From positions 248,001 through 312,000 of the forward strand of contig JALSNJ010000026.1 of the NCBI GenBank assembly GCA_026987025.1: a stretch of 64,000 nt of DNA. The letters are read 5' to 3'. This DNA is from Candidatus Aminicenantota bacterium (GTDB taxonomy: Bacteria; Acidobacteriota; Aminicenantia; S016-38). The position numbers and the translations under genes were made by a program. Positions 16,862 through 24,282 of this stretch are shown here, one piece after another (the first letter of the stretch is position 1; each line of letters opens with the position of its first letter). Under the pieces are notes generated by a model. The model saw only the letters and a program-made list of their open reading frames with translations. It ran no database searches and was not told the origin of the DNA.

Positions 16862-19654
16862 ATGCGGAATCATTGGAAGATTATTCTCCCGGTAATCCTC
16901 TCGGCATTTTTGCTGGCTACAGGGCCAGAAAAGGACAAAATATTGATGGAAAGGGTCTGGCCCAATCCCACCCCTGATGCAGAAAGGCTTGCCTCCTTCA
17001 AAGTGCACAGAAAACTCGCGGAAAATTCCCCCTTCAGACTCCTAAAATGGGAATTTCTTGGCCCTGTTTACCCGGAGGGAAGGGTGGTGGACATAGAGCC
17101 TATACCGGGAAAGCCCTTCTCCTTCCTGGTGGCTTCTGCCTCCGGAGGGGTCTGGAGGACCGACAACAACGGCACCACCTATTACCCCATCTTTGAGGGA
17201 AAACCCACCTATACCATAGGAGACATAGCCGTGGCTCCTTCAGATCCCGACATAATATTTGTGGGCACCGGTGAGAACAACTCCTCCAGAAGCAGCTATG
17301 CAGGTATCGGAATTTACAAGTCCACCGACGGAGGGAAAACCTGGAAAAGGCTCCCCCTGGATGACACCCACCACATTGGAAGGATAATAATCCATCCCCA
17401 TAACCCTGACATAGTTTATGTGGCAGTCATAGGACACCTTTATACCCACGATAGCGTAAGAGGACTTTACAAATCCACCGACGGAGGAAGGACCTGGCGG
17501 CGGGTTCTCTACATCAGCCGGAGGGCAGGGGTAATAGATGTGGCCATGGACCCCTCGGATCCCGATAGACTTCTGGCGGCGGTCTGGGAGAGGGACCGCA
17601 GAGCCTGGAATTTCGTGGAAAGCGGCCCGGACTCCGGGCTTTATTTGAGCGAAGACGGAGGGGAAAGCTGGAAGAGGATCACCCGGGGATTCCCTACGGG
17701 ATGGTTCGTGGGAAGGGTGGGAATAGCCTTTTCCCCCTCAAACCCAAAGATAGTCTATGCGGTAATGGACAACCAAAGGCTCAGACCTTTGCCGAAAAAA
17801 AGGGGAAAATCCCCAAGCCTATCGGTGGAGGACCTGGAAAAAATGAGCAGGGAGGAATTTCTCGCCCTGGATAATTCCAGGCTCCAGAAACTTTTGAAAA
17901 AATACCTCCTCCCTTACTCGGCCGGGGAAATAAAGAAGTGGGTAAAGAGCGGAAAGCTCACTTTAGCCCAGCTCTTAAAACACATAAACGACGCCCAGAG
18001 GCAGCTCCTGGAAAGAAGGGTTGTGGGTCCGGAGGTGTACCGCTCCGAGGACGGGGGAAGAACCTGGAGGAAGGTAAACAGAGACTACTTACCCGGGGTC
18101 TTTAACACCTACGGTTATTATTTCGGACAGGTCAGGGTGGACCCCAAGAATCCCGAGAAGGTCTTCATCCTGGGCGTTCCCCTTATGGTATCCACCGACG
18201 GAGGAAAGACCTGGAAGAGGGTAAAGGCCCCCAGGGTTCACGGAGACTTCCACGCCATGTGGATAGACCCGGAGAACCCCGATAGAATCATAGTTGGAAA
18301 CGATGGGGGGGTTGATTTCTCTTACGACGGGGGCAAAACCTGGAAGAATTCCCATGTACTTCCCATAACCCAGTTCTACACTGTGGAGGTGGAACAGGGG
18401 AGGGTACCCTACCGGATATGCGGAGGTACCCAGGACAACGGGGTCATCTGCGGCACCAACTTCCGTCTCCCTTACTCCTCCCCATGGAAGCTAATATTGG
18501 GCGGGGACGGCGCCTTCGTGAGGTTTGACCCCACCGACAGGGATAGAATCTATGCAGAATTCCAGTTCGGATACATCTTCAGAATAGAAAAGAGAAAACC
18601 TAAGATAATACGCCCTCACCTTAAACCCTGGGAGGAGCCCTTGAGGTTCAACTGGCAAACCCCCTTCCTGATTTCCCACTACAATCCCTTTATCCTTTAC
18701 CTGGGAGCCAACCGGGTGATGAAATCCTACGACAAAGGAAATAGCTGGTATCCCATAAGCCGTGACCTTACCACCAACCCTCCTCAGGGAGATGTTCCCT
18801 ACGGAACCATAACCGCCCTGGCGGAGTCCTACTTCAAACCTGGAAGGCTTTATGTTGGAACCGACGACGGCAGGGTGTGGAGGACGGATAACGACGGGGC
18901 CAGCTGGGAGGAAATCGGCCACGGACTTCCTAAAAAATGGGTCTCCCGCCTGGTGACTTCCCGCTACAGGGAAGGTGTGGTTTACCTTTCCATGACGGGA
19001 TACAGGGACGACGACTTCAAAACCTACCTTTTTAGGTCCAGCGATTTTGGAAAGAGCTGGGCTTCCATAAAGTCCAACCTTCCCGACGAGCCAGTCAATG
19101 TAATAAGGGAAATAGGAGCAGGCCGACTGGTGGTGGGGACTGATTTCGGGGTTTACTTCTCCCCCAACGATGGGAAAAAATGGTATTCCCTTTCCCGAAG
19201 GCTGCCGGTGGCGGCTGTATACGACATGAAGTACCAGAGGAAAGCCCACGAACTGGTGGTGGCCACCCATGGAAGGGGGGTATGGAAGCTGGATGGGCTC
19301 GTTCTTGAAAAATTTGATCCAGAAAAATTGGACAGGGAACCGGCACTTGTGGCTGTGAGGGACGGACTCATCTACGGCCTTAACGCCGGCTATGACATGG
19401 GAAGCTACCTCCTGCAAAAACCCATAGCTTACATCTGGGCCCCGGGGAAAACAACGGCCGCCCTACAGATAAGGGGCCAAAAGCCCAGGAAGTTTTCCCT
19501 GAAAAAGGGCATTAACCCCATTCCCCTTATGGAAAGGGCCAGGGAGGGACAGTTCAACTTCTCCCTTAAGATGGAAGGAAAATCCCTCAAGGGAAAATTC
19601 ACCGTCAGAAGGCTTAAAGGGGACCTGGAAGTAGATTTTAGCTACGGAGATTAA
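16862..19654 (+). CDS. Secreted BNR/sortilin-like beta-propeller protein
   Basis: 930 residues with an N-terminal signal peptide (about 1-20). Around ten Asp-box-like turns are visible: STDGGKTW, STDGGRTW, SEDGGESW, SEDGGRTW, STDGGKTW, SYDGGKTW, SYDKGNSW, RTDNDGASW, SSDFGKSW and SPNDGKKW. This is the pattern of VPS10/sortilin-type and sialidase-like ten-bladed propellers annotated as glycosyl-hydrolase BNR proteins. A helical, lysine-rich insertion interrupts the propeller at about residues 305-385. No sialidase catalytic arginine triad was recognised, so enzymatic activity is unproven. GGAGGAAG precedes the ATG. Its 3' end overlaps the convergent sigma-54 activator by 4 bases. Confidence 0.82.
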   Translation: MRNHWKIILPVILSAFLLATGPEKDKILMERVWPNPTPDAERLASFKVHRKLAENSPFRLLKWEFLGPVYPEGRVVDIEPIPGKPFSFLVASASGGVWRTDNNGTTYYPIFEGKPTYTIGDIAVAPSDPDIIFVGTGENNSSRSSYAGIGIYKSTDGGKTWKRLPLDDTHHIGRIIIHPHNPDIVYVAVIGHLYTHDSVRGLYKSTDGGRTWRRVLYISRRAGVIDVAMDPSDPDRLLAAVWERDRRAWNFVESGPDSGLYLSEDGGESWKRITRGFPTGWFVGRVGIAFSPSNPKIVYAVMDNQRLRPLPKKRGKSPSLSVEDLEKMSREEFLALDNSRLQKLLKKYLLPYSAGEIKKWVKSGKLTLAQLLKHINDAQRQLLERRVVGPEVYRSEDGGRTWRKVNRDYLPGVFNTYGYYFGQVRVDPKNPEKVFILGVPLMVSTDGGKTWKRVKAPRVHGDFHAMWIDPENPDRIIVGNDGGVDFSYDGGKTWKNSHVLPITQFYTVEVEQGRVPYRICGGTQDNGVICGTNFRLPYSSPWKLILGGDGAFVRFDPTDRDRIYAEFQFGYIFRIEKRKPKIIRPHLKPWEEPLRFNWQTPFLISHYNPFILYLGANRVMKSYDKGNSWYPISRDLTTNPPQGDVPYGTITALAESYFKPGRLYVGTDDGRVWRTDNDGASWEEIGHGLPKKWVSRLVTSRYREGVVYLSMTGYRDDDFKTYLFRSSDFGKSWASIKSNLPDEPVNVIREIGAGRLVVGTDFGVYFSPNDGKKWYSLSRRLPVAAVYDMKYQRKAHELVVATHGRGVWKLDGLVLEKFDPEKLDREPALVAVRDGLIYGLNAGYDMGSYLLQKPIAYIWAPGKTTAALQIRGQKPRKFSLKKGINPIPLMERAREGQFNFSLKMEGKSLKGKFTVRRLKGDLEVDFSYGD

Positions 19655-20892
19655 CCCTTTATCCCGTATTTTTTCATTTTTCTCCAGAGGGTAGAGCGGG
19701 AGAGGCCCAGGAGTTTGGCGGCCTCTCCCCTCCTCCACTTAGCCCTTCGGAGAGCTTCTTCTAACTTCCTCCTCTCCGCCTCCTCCCCCCTGAGATATGC
19801 AGGAAGGTGTTCCACATCTATAACCCTTCCGCTCACCAGAACAAAGGCCGCCTCTATTATGTTCCTCAGTTCCCTTACATTTCCTGGATAATCGTAATCC
19901 ATAAGGACCTTCAGAGCCTTTTCCGAAAGCCCCTCCACGGGTTTTCCTGTAATGAAGTTGAAAAGCTCCACGAAGTGCTCCACAAGAAGGGGAATATCCT
20001 CCTTTCTTTCCCGAAGGGGAGGGAGTTTAATATAGAGGACATTTAACCTGTAAAAAAGATCCTCCCTGAACCTTCCTTTCCTCACCAAGGAAGCCAGGTC
20101 CTTGTTGGTGGCCGCCACGATTTTAACATCCACCCTCCTGGGGGAAGTTGCCCCCAAGGGTAAAAATTCTCCTTCCTCCAGAACCCTCAAAAGTTTGGCC
20201 TGCAAAGACAGGGGCATTTCTGCTATCTCGTCCAGGAGAAGGGTACCCCCGTGGGCCAGAGAAAATATGCCCTCCTTATCCGTCCTTGCATCGGTGAAAG
20301 CCCCCTTTACATATCCGAAAAGCTCCGACTCCAGTAAGCCTTCCGGAATGGTGGCGCAGTTTATTTTAAGGTAAGGCCCGGAGCTTCGGGGGCTGAGATG
20401 ATGAAGGGCGGAGGCCACCAGTTCCTTTCCGGTGCCGCTTTCTCCCTCAATAAGTACCGGGGCCGAAGAGGCGGCGAACCTGGGGAGAAGGCTTATTATC
20501 TCCAGCATCTTCGGGCTGGCGGTGATTATATCCCTTAACCTGAACTTCCCCTGAACCTCCTTGCTCAGTCTGACCTCCCTGGTTCTATCCTCAAAGATAA
20601 TAGCCCACCCTTTACCCAGGTTCCTGACCTTTATATTTATAAACTTTTCTTCGTTGAACCTGTCCAGGCAAGAAACCCCTTCCTCTTTCCAGGGCAAGGG
20701 CTTTCCCTCCCTGATGGGGCAGGCGCTCTGACATATTTCTGTCCTCAGAACTTCAAAGCATTTTCTCCCAAACGCCTCATTTAGGGGAAAGCCGGTTATC
20801 TCAGCGGCGGCTGGATTGGCATACTTCACGGTAAAGTTCTCCACATAAATCACCCCTTCCGCCACCGAATCCACTATTTTCTTCCAATCCAC
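19651..20892 (-). CDS. PAS-type sigma-54-dependent transcriptional activator (enhancer-binding protein)
   Basis: Domains in order: a PAS domain (about 1-105) with closely spaced Cys (KCFEVLRTEICQSACP, then another Cys about 17 residues on); an AAA+ sigma-54 interaction domain with GESGTGKE Walker A, the GAFTDA loop that contacts sigma-54, and LLLDEI Walker B; and a C-terminal Fis-type helix-turn-helix (RGEAAKLLGLSRSTLWRKMKKYG). The frame is open from ATG 20907, but TATAAT covers its codons 2-3 and is followed after six bases by GTG 20892, so I choose that GTG (413 residues, leaderless). The Cys cluster suggests sensing of redox state, iron-sulfur or metal. The divergent NifX-like genes are the obvious target. 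Confidence 0.93.
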   Translation of the reverse strand: MDWKKIVDSVAEGVIYVENFTVKYANPAAAEITGFPLNEAFGRKCFEVLRTEICQSACPIREGKPLPWKEEGVSCLDRFNEEKFINIKVRNLGKGWAIIFEDRTREVRLSKEVQGKFRLRDIITASPKMLEIISLLPRFAASSAPVLIEGESGTGKELVASALHHLSPRSSGPYLKINCATIPEGLLESELFGYVKGAFTDARTDKEGIFSLAHGGTLLLDEIAEMPLSLQAKLLRVLEEGEFLPLGATSPRRVDVKIVAATNKDLASLVRKGRFREDLFYRLNVLYIKLPPLRERKEDIPLLVEHFVELFNFITGKPVEGLSEKALKVLMDYDYPGNVRELRNIIEAAFVLVSGRVIDVEHLPAYLRGEEAERRKLEEALRRAKWRRGEAAKLLGLSRSTLWRKMKKYGIKG

Positions 20893-20898
20893 AGGAGA

Positions 20899-20927
20899 AT
20901 TATACATGACAAATGTTTCAAAATCAA
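20899..20927 (-). promoter_or_regulatory. Sigma-70 type promoter of the sigma-54 activator
   Basis: Minus strand TTGATT (20927-20922), 17-base spacer, TATAAT (20904-20899), then six bases to the GTG start at 20892. The spacer contains a TGAAACA half-site (20920-20914) matching the arms of the inverted repeat 50 bases away. Binding there would block this promoter, so negative autoregulation is likely. Confidence 0.65.
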
Positions 20928-20969
20928 AAGTTATTCATGCCCAAATTTCCATGAAAGAAATATCATATT

Positions 20970-20993
20970 GAAACAATTGAAACAAATTGTTTC
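20970..20993. promoter_or_regulatory. Inverted-repeat upstream activator sequence for the sigma-54 activator
   Basis: GAAACAATT, a six-base spacer (itself GAAACA), and the exact complement AATTGTTTC. Centred about 100 bases upstream of the start point predicted from the -24/-12 promoter at 21055-21070, the usual distance for an enhancer-binding-protein site. The same GAAACA unit recurs in the activator's own promoter. Confidence 0.7.
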
Positions 20994-21054
20994 TCACAGG
21001 GACCCCTTTCCCCATCGCCGCACCCTTTTCAAAGGACAAAATGGGGAGAATTTC

Positions 21055-21070
21055 TGGCATGTTTATTGCA
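21055..21070 (+). promoter_or_regulatory. Sigma-54 (-24/-12) promoter
   Basis: TGGCAT, five bases, TTGCA: a full match to the RpoN consensus with GG at -24 and GC at -12. Counting 12 bases from the GC puts the start point at about 21081, one base before the GTG of the first NifX-like gene. It lies between the activator site and the operon in the right order and orientation. Confidence 0.85.
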
Positions 21071-21081
21071 ACTTACCAAGT

Positions 21082-21441
21082 GTGAGAATAGCGGTGCCGG
21101 AATTTATGGGAAGGGTTTCCCCCATCTTGGAACAAAGCAGGGATTTTGTAATTTTCGCTGTGGATGGGGGAAAAATCACAGGGAGGGAAAGGGCCTCCAA
21201 TCCCGACCCTTCCCTGGGTGGACTTCTGGAGTTTTTGAAAGAAAAGAAAGTGGACCTGATCCTTTGCGGGTCCCTGCTCCCCCAGACCTTCCACCTTATT
21301 TCCCTTCATAATATGGCCGTCATATGGGGAGCAGTGGGAGGAATTGATGAGGCCATCTCTTCCTTCCTGGCCGGGGTTATCCCCTATCCTCCCCCGGTCA
21401 GGAAGAGATGGAGGTGGGGAAAAACAAAAAAATGGAGGTGA
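21082..21441 (+). CDS. NifX/NifB-like (dinitrogenase iron-molybdenum cofactor) domain protein 1
   Basis: 119 residues from GTG 21082. The frame is open further upstream, but the sigma-54 promoter lies there and the family N terminus is exactly RIAVPEFMGRVSPILEQS. FVIFAVDGGKI and KKVDLILCGSLLPQTFHLI follow, with Cys in the fourth strand; the C terminus is basic (RKRWRWGKTKKWR). Such domains bind Fe-S or Mo clusters in NifX, NifB, NafY and the ORP orange protein. No nitrogenase genes are present, so this is a stand-alone member. First gene of the sigma-54 operon; the predicted transcript start is one base upstream of the start codon. Confidence 0.85.
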   Translation: MRIAVPEFMGRVSPILEQSRDFVIFAVDGGKITGRERASNPDPSLGGLLEFLKEKKVDLILCGSLLPQTFHLISLHNMAVIWGAVGGIDEAISSFLAGVIPYPPPVRKRWRWGKTKKWR

Positions 21442-21444
21442 AAA

Positions 21445-21687
21445 ATGTGGCCGTACGGATATGGACCCTGGTATGGATTTGGTTATGGCTTCGGTTGGGG
21501 AAGAGGCTGGGGCAGAGGCCGCGGAAGAGGATGGGGAAGGGGATTCTGCCGTTGGGCATGGGGTTGGCCATTCTACGGAGGTTATTATCCTTACTACAGC
21601 GGCTATCCCTACTACCCCAGCTACTGGACTGCTGCTCCCTATTACCCTTATACAGCTCAGCCTCCAGCCGAATCCCAGAAAAAATAG
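21445..21687 (+). CDS. Small Gly/Trp/Tyr/Arg-rich protein
   Basis: 80 residues: an N-terminal GYGPWYGFGYGFGWGRGWGR-type low-complexity half, one Cys (GFCRWAWGW), then a Tyr/Pro-rich half (YYPYYSGYPYYPSYW). GGAGGTGAAAA gives a good ribosome site and the gene begins 3 bases after the first NifX-like gene. Short Gly-rich proteins (for example DUF5320 members) often accompany stand-alone NifX-domain genes, but this sequence lacks their usual motif. Other frames are also open across this repetitive stretch; spacing and ribosome site favour this one. Role unknown. Confidence 0.65.
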   Translation: MWPYGYGPWYGFGYGFGWGRGWGRGRGRGWGRGFCRWAWGWPFYGGYYPYYSGYPYYPSYWTAAPYYPYTAQPPAESQKK

Positions 21688-21697
21688 GGGGTGAGGC

Positions 21698-22153
21698 ATG
21701 AAGGTTATGATTCCCCTTTCTGGCCCGGGCCTGCAGTTCCCCGTGGATCCTCGCTTTGGAAGGGCACCTTTCTTCGCCCTGGTGGAAACAGAAGGGGGCC
21801 CGGAGCCTGAGATAATCCCCAATCCTTACATCTATTACCCCTCCGCTGCAGGCATAGCCGCTGCCCAGCTGGCCATTCAAAGGGGGGTTCAGGCGGTGGT
21901 GGCCCCCATGGTAGGCCCTAACGCCTCCATGGTCCTCGCCTCCGCAGGAATAAGAATTATCCCGTCCTTTCCGGGTACTGGGAACGATATTCTCAATTAC
22001 CTCAGGGAAGGAAGGATACCCTCTATCCCTCCTAATCCCTGGGTCGCTTCGGAAAGGGAGCTTTTAGAAGGGCAAATTTCTGCCTTAGAAAACCAGCTTT
22101 CACAGCTCAAGCAAAGGCTTGAGGAGCTAAAAAAACAAAAGGAGGAAACATGA
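21698..22153 (+). CDS. NifX/NifB-like domain protein 2 with C-terminal coiled coil
   Basis: 151 residues. MKVMIPLSGPGLQFPVDPRFGRAPFF is the typical start, followed by AGIAAAQLAIQRGVQAVVAPMVGPNASMVL, the family's second half. Unlike the first protein it has no Cys. Residues about 115-151 form a predicted coiled coil with a heptad pattern (LEGQISALENQLSQLKQRLEELKKQ), which would let it oligomerise or bind a partner. It overlaps the next gene by 4 bases. Confidence 0.85.
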   Translation: MKVMIPLSGPGLQFPVDPRFGRAPFFALVETEGGPEPEIIPNPYIYYPSAAGIAAAQLAIQRGVQAVVAPMVGPNASMVLASAGIRIIPSFPGTGNDILNYLREGRIPSIPPNPWVASERELLEGQISALENQLSQLKQRLEELKKQKEET

Positions 22154-22665
22154 GAATTTTAATCACATCCAGTGGACCTGACCTGAAGTCTCCGGTGGAC
22201 CCGCGGTTCGGGAGGGCTCCCTATTTTATAATCCTGGACAGCGAAAACCCCGATAACTTCCGCTCCTTTCCCAATCCCCATGCCCAGGCCCCCTCAGGAG
22301 CGGGCATAGCCGCCGCCCAGATGGCCGCCCAGGAAGGTGTCCAGGCGGTGATCTCCGGAGCCTTCGGCCCCAACGCCCAATCGGTGCTCCAGGGTGCTGG
22401 CATAAGGACCTACACCGTCCCCTCTGGAATAACCGTAGCCCAGGCTTTAGAGATGTTTCAGGGCGGAAACCTTCCTGAGGCCTCCGCGCCTCCTGCTCCT
22501 GGATATGGCACGAATTACGGCCCCGGCTACGGTCCTGGTTTCGGAGGGCCCGGCTTTGGACCAGGAGGAGGATGGGGTAGAGGAGGAGGCTGGGGTAGAG
22601 GAGGTAGAGGAAAGGGAGGCTGGGGCAGAGGAGGCCGGGGAAGGGGAGGAGGCTGGGGATGGTAA
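22150..22665 (+). CDS. NifX/NifB-like domain protein 3 with Gly/Arg/Trp-rich tail
   Basis: 171 residues. The first ~115 are a NifX-type domain (SSGPDLKSPVDPRFGRAPYF, then SGAGIAAAQMAAQEGVQAVISG) without Cys. The tail from about 118 is Pro/Gly/Tyr-rich and then carries repeated GGGWGRGG and GRGKGGWGRGG units ending GGGWGW. The GWGRG unit is shared with the 80-residue protein two genes upstream. Arg-Gly-rich tails often bind nucleic acid or drive phase separation, so a link with RNA or condensates is possible but unproven. Confidence 0.85.
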   Translation: MRILITSSGPDLKSPVDPRFGRAPYFIILDSENPDNFRSFPNPHAQAPSGAGIAAAQMAAQEGVQAVISGAFGPNAQSVLQGAGIRTYTVPSGITVAQALEMFQGGNLPEASAPPAPGYGTNYGPGYGPGFGGPGFGPGGGWGRGGGWGRGGRGKGGWGRGGRGRGGGWGW

Positions 22666-22668
22666 AAT
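22663..22668 (+). promoter_or_regulatory. -10 element of recJ (leaderless arrangement)
   Basis: TAAAAT, preceded by TGG (extended -10), starting within the stop codon of the third NifX-like gene and followed by six bases and the recJ ATG. No Shine-Dalgarno is present. This would separate recJ and the following housekeeping run from the sigma-54 operon. Confidence 0.5.
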
Positions 22669-22674
22669 ATCTTT

Positions 22675-24282
22675 ATGGGACATGATTTAGAGGAGTTTCA
22701 GTTTTCCTCAGGCCTCCCCACCCTGGTGGGGAGGCTTTTGTATAAAAGAGGGATAAGGAAACCTGAGGAGGTCCGGTTATTCCTTTACGGAAACCTGGAA
22801 GACCTGTCCAGCCCTTTTCTTTTCTCCCAGATGGAAAGGGCGGTGGACAGGATTGAAAGGGCCATAAAAAAAGGGGAAAAGATTTTAATACTTGGAGACT
22901 ACGATGTGGATGGGGTCACCTCCACCGCCCTGCTGGTCAAAGGGCTTTCATCCTTGGGAGCCCGCACCACTTACCTCATTCCCAACAGGTTTTCCCAGGG
23001 ATACGGGGCCCGCAGCGAGCATTTAAAAGAAATACAGGCCAGGGGAGCAAGTTTAGTAATAACCGTGGACAACGGGATAAAATCCCTTGAATTCGCCCGG
23101 GCCTTGAAAGAAAAAGGCATTGACCTGATAATAACTGACCACCACCTTCCGGGAGAGGAGCTGCCCGAAGCCCTGGCCATCCTGGATCCCTTCCTGGAGG
23201 AAGGGGTGGAAAGAAATCTCGCCGGGGTGGGTGTGGCCTTTAAGCTGCTTCAGGGCCTTTTCATGAAAAGGGATATGGAGGAAAGGGCCATTCCCTATTT
23301 AAAGATGGTGGCCATCGGGACCGTGGCCGACATGATGAAGCTGCTGGGGGAAAACAGGATAATGGTGAAGGAAGGTCTCGCCCTCATGAACGGCCACAAT
23401 TCCCACGGACTGGAGGTTTTGCTGGGGGACTCCGGCCTGAGGGCCAAGGACATAACTCCCAGGGATGTGGCGATAAAGCTTTCGCCCAGAATAAACGCTG
23501 CTGGCAGAATGATGGACGCAGAGATAGCCCTGAGGCTTCTGCTTGCCACCAGCGAAAGGGAAGCCAGGGAAATAGCCTCCAGACTGAAGAAATTGAACAG
23601 GGAAAGACAGAGGGAAGAGGCCAAGGTGGTCAGGGAGGCCAAAGAAATGATAAAGCAACAGGGGGAAGAAAACCTCATTTTCCTATCCTCCCCGTATTGG
23701 AACCGGGGAGTCCTGGGGATAGCGGCCCTGAGGCTGAGCCGCAGCTTCCTCAAGCCCGCTTTCATCTTCTCTTTAAAGAACGGAATGGCCTACGGTTCCG
23801 GCAGGGCTCCGGGGGGCATCTCCCTACCTGAGCTTCTCTCTAAGGCTAAGCACCTGCTGGTAGATTACGGAGGCCATGCCAGCGCCGTGGGCCTGGTGGC
23901 CGAGGAAAAAAACCTGCCCAAAATAAAAGCCATCCTCCAGGAAGGCCTGGAGGATTACCGGGCCTCTGAATTAGAGGAAAAGGAGCAACCGGAGGTCACT
24001 GATTTTCAGGAGCTCAGAAACTCCTTAAGCTTTCTGAGGCTTTTCCCGCCCTTTGGCATCGGCAATCCAGAACCTCTTCTTGCGGTAAGGGAAGTGGAGG
24101 TGGTAACCCATCCCTCCCCCTGGTCTCAGGGCTACAAGGTGCTTCTGCGTAAGGACGGGGTAGTACTGCCGGGGGTATTTCGGGGGGGACACATGCTTGA
24201 AAGGTTCAGGAAGGGAGAAAAAACCGATATAGTCTTCACGCTGGAAGCGGGGGAAGGCAATCTTATACTAAGGGAAGGATGA
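22675..24282 (+). CDS. recJ: Single-stranded-DNA-specific exonuclease RecJ
   Basis: 535 residues. 5'-3' exonuclease of recombination and mismatch repair, Mn/Mg-dependent. DHH-superfamily motifs: GDYDVDG (74-80), TVDNG (130-134), TDHH (154-157) and the motif-IV segment VAIGTVADM. The DHHA1 motif YGGHASAVGL and a C-terminal OB-like domain containing FPPFGIGNPEP follow. Ten bases downstream of the NifX-like operon but apparently with its own promoter. The stop overlaps the lptC/A-like start as ATGA. Confidence 0.95.
   Translation: MGHDLEEFQFSSGLPTLVGRLLYKRGIRKPEEVRLFLYGNLEDLSSPFLFSQMERAVDRIERAIKKGEKILILGDYDVDGVTSTALLVKGLSSLGARTTYLIPNRFSQGYGARSEHLKEIQARGASLVITVDNGIKSLEFARALKEKGIDLIITDHHLPGEELPEALAILDPFLEEGVERNLAGVGVAFKLLQGLFMKRDMEERAIPYLKMVAIGTVADMMKLLGENRIMVKEGLALMNGHNSHGLEVLLGDSGLRAKDITPRDVAIKLSPRINAAGRMMDAEIALRLLLATSEREAREIASRLKKLNRERQREEAKVVREAKEMIKQQGEENLIFLSSPYWNRGVLGIAALRLSRSFLKPAFIFSLKNGMAYGSGRAPGGISLPELLSKAKHLLVDYGGHASAVGLVAEEKNLPKIKAILQEGLEDYRASELEEKEQPEVTDFQELRNSLSFLRLFPPFGIGNPEPLLAVREVEVVTHPSPWSQGYKVLLRKDGVVLPGVFRGGHMLERFRKGEKTDIVFTLEAGEGNLILREG

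Noticed and set aside
20970-20993. parS-like site
   Set aside because: GAAACA and TGTTTC units are present but in the reverse order to the parS palindrome, and the arms are extended by AATT; the position relative to the sigma-54 promoter fits an enhancer site better.
21344-21701. Two alternative frames over the Gly/Trp/Tyr-rich gene
   Set aside because: Repetitive GC-rich sequence keeps several frames open; only the 21445 frame has a well-placed ribosome site and fits the operon spacing.
21082-22665. Nitrogen-fixation (nif) genes
   Set aside because: Only NifX/NifB-like small domains are present; there is no nitrogenase structural gene or radical-SAM NifB.
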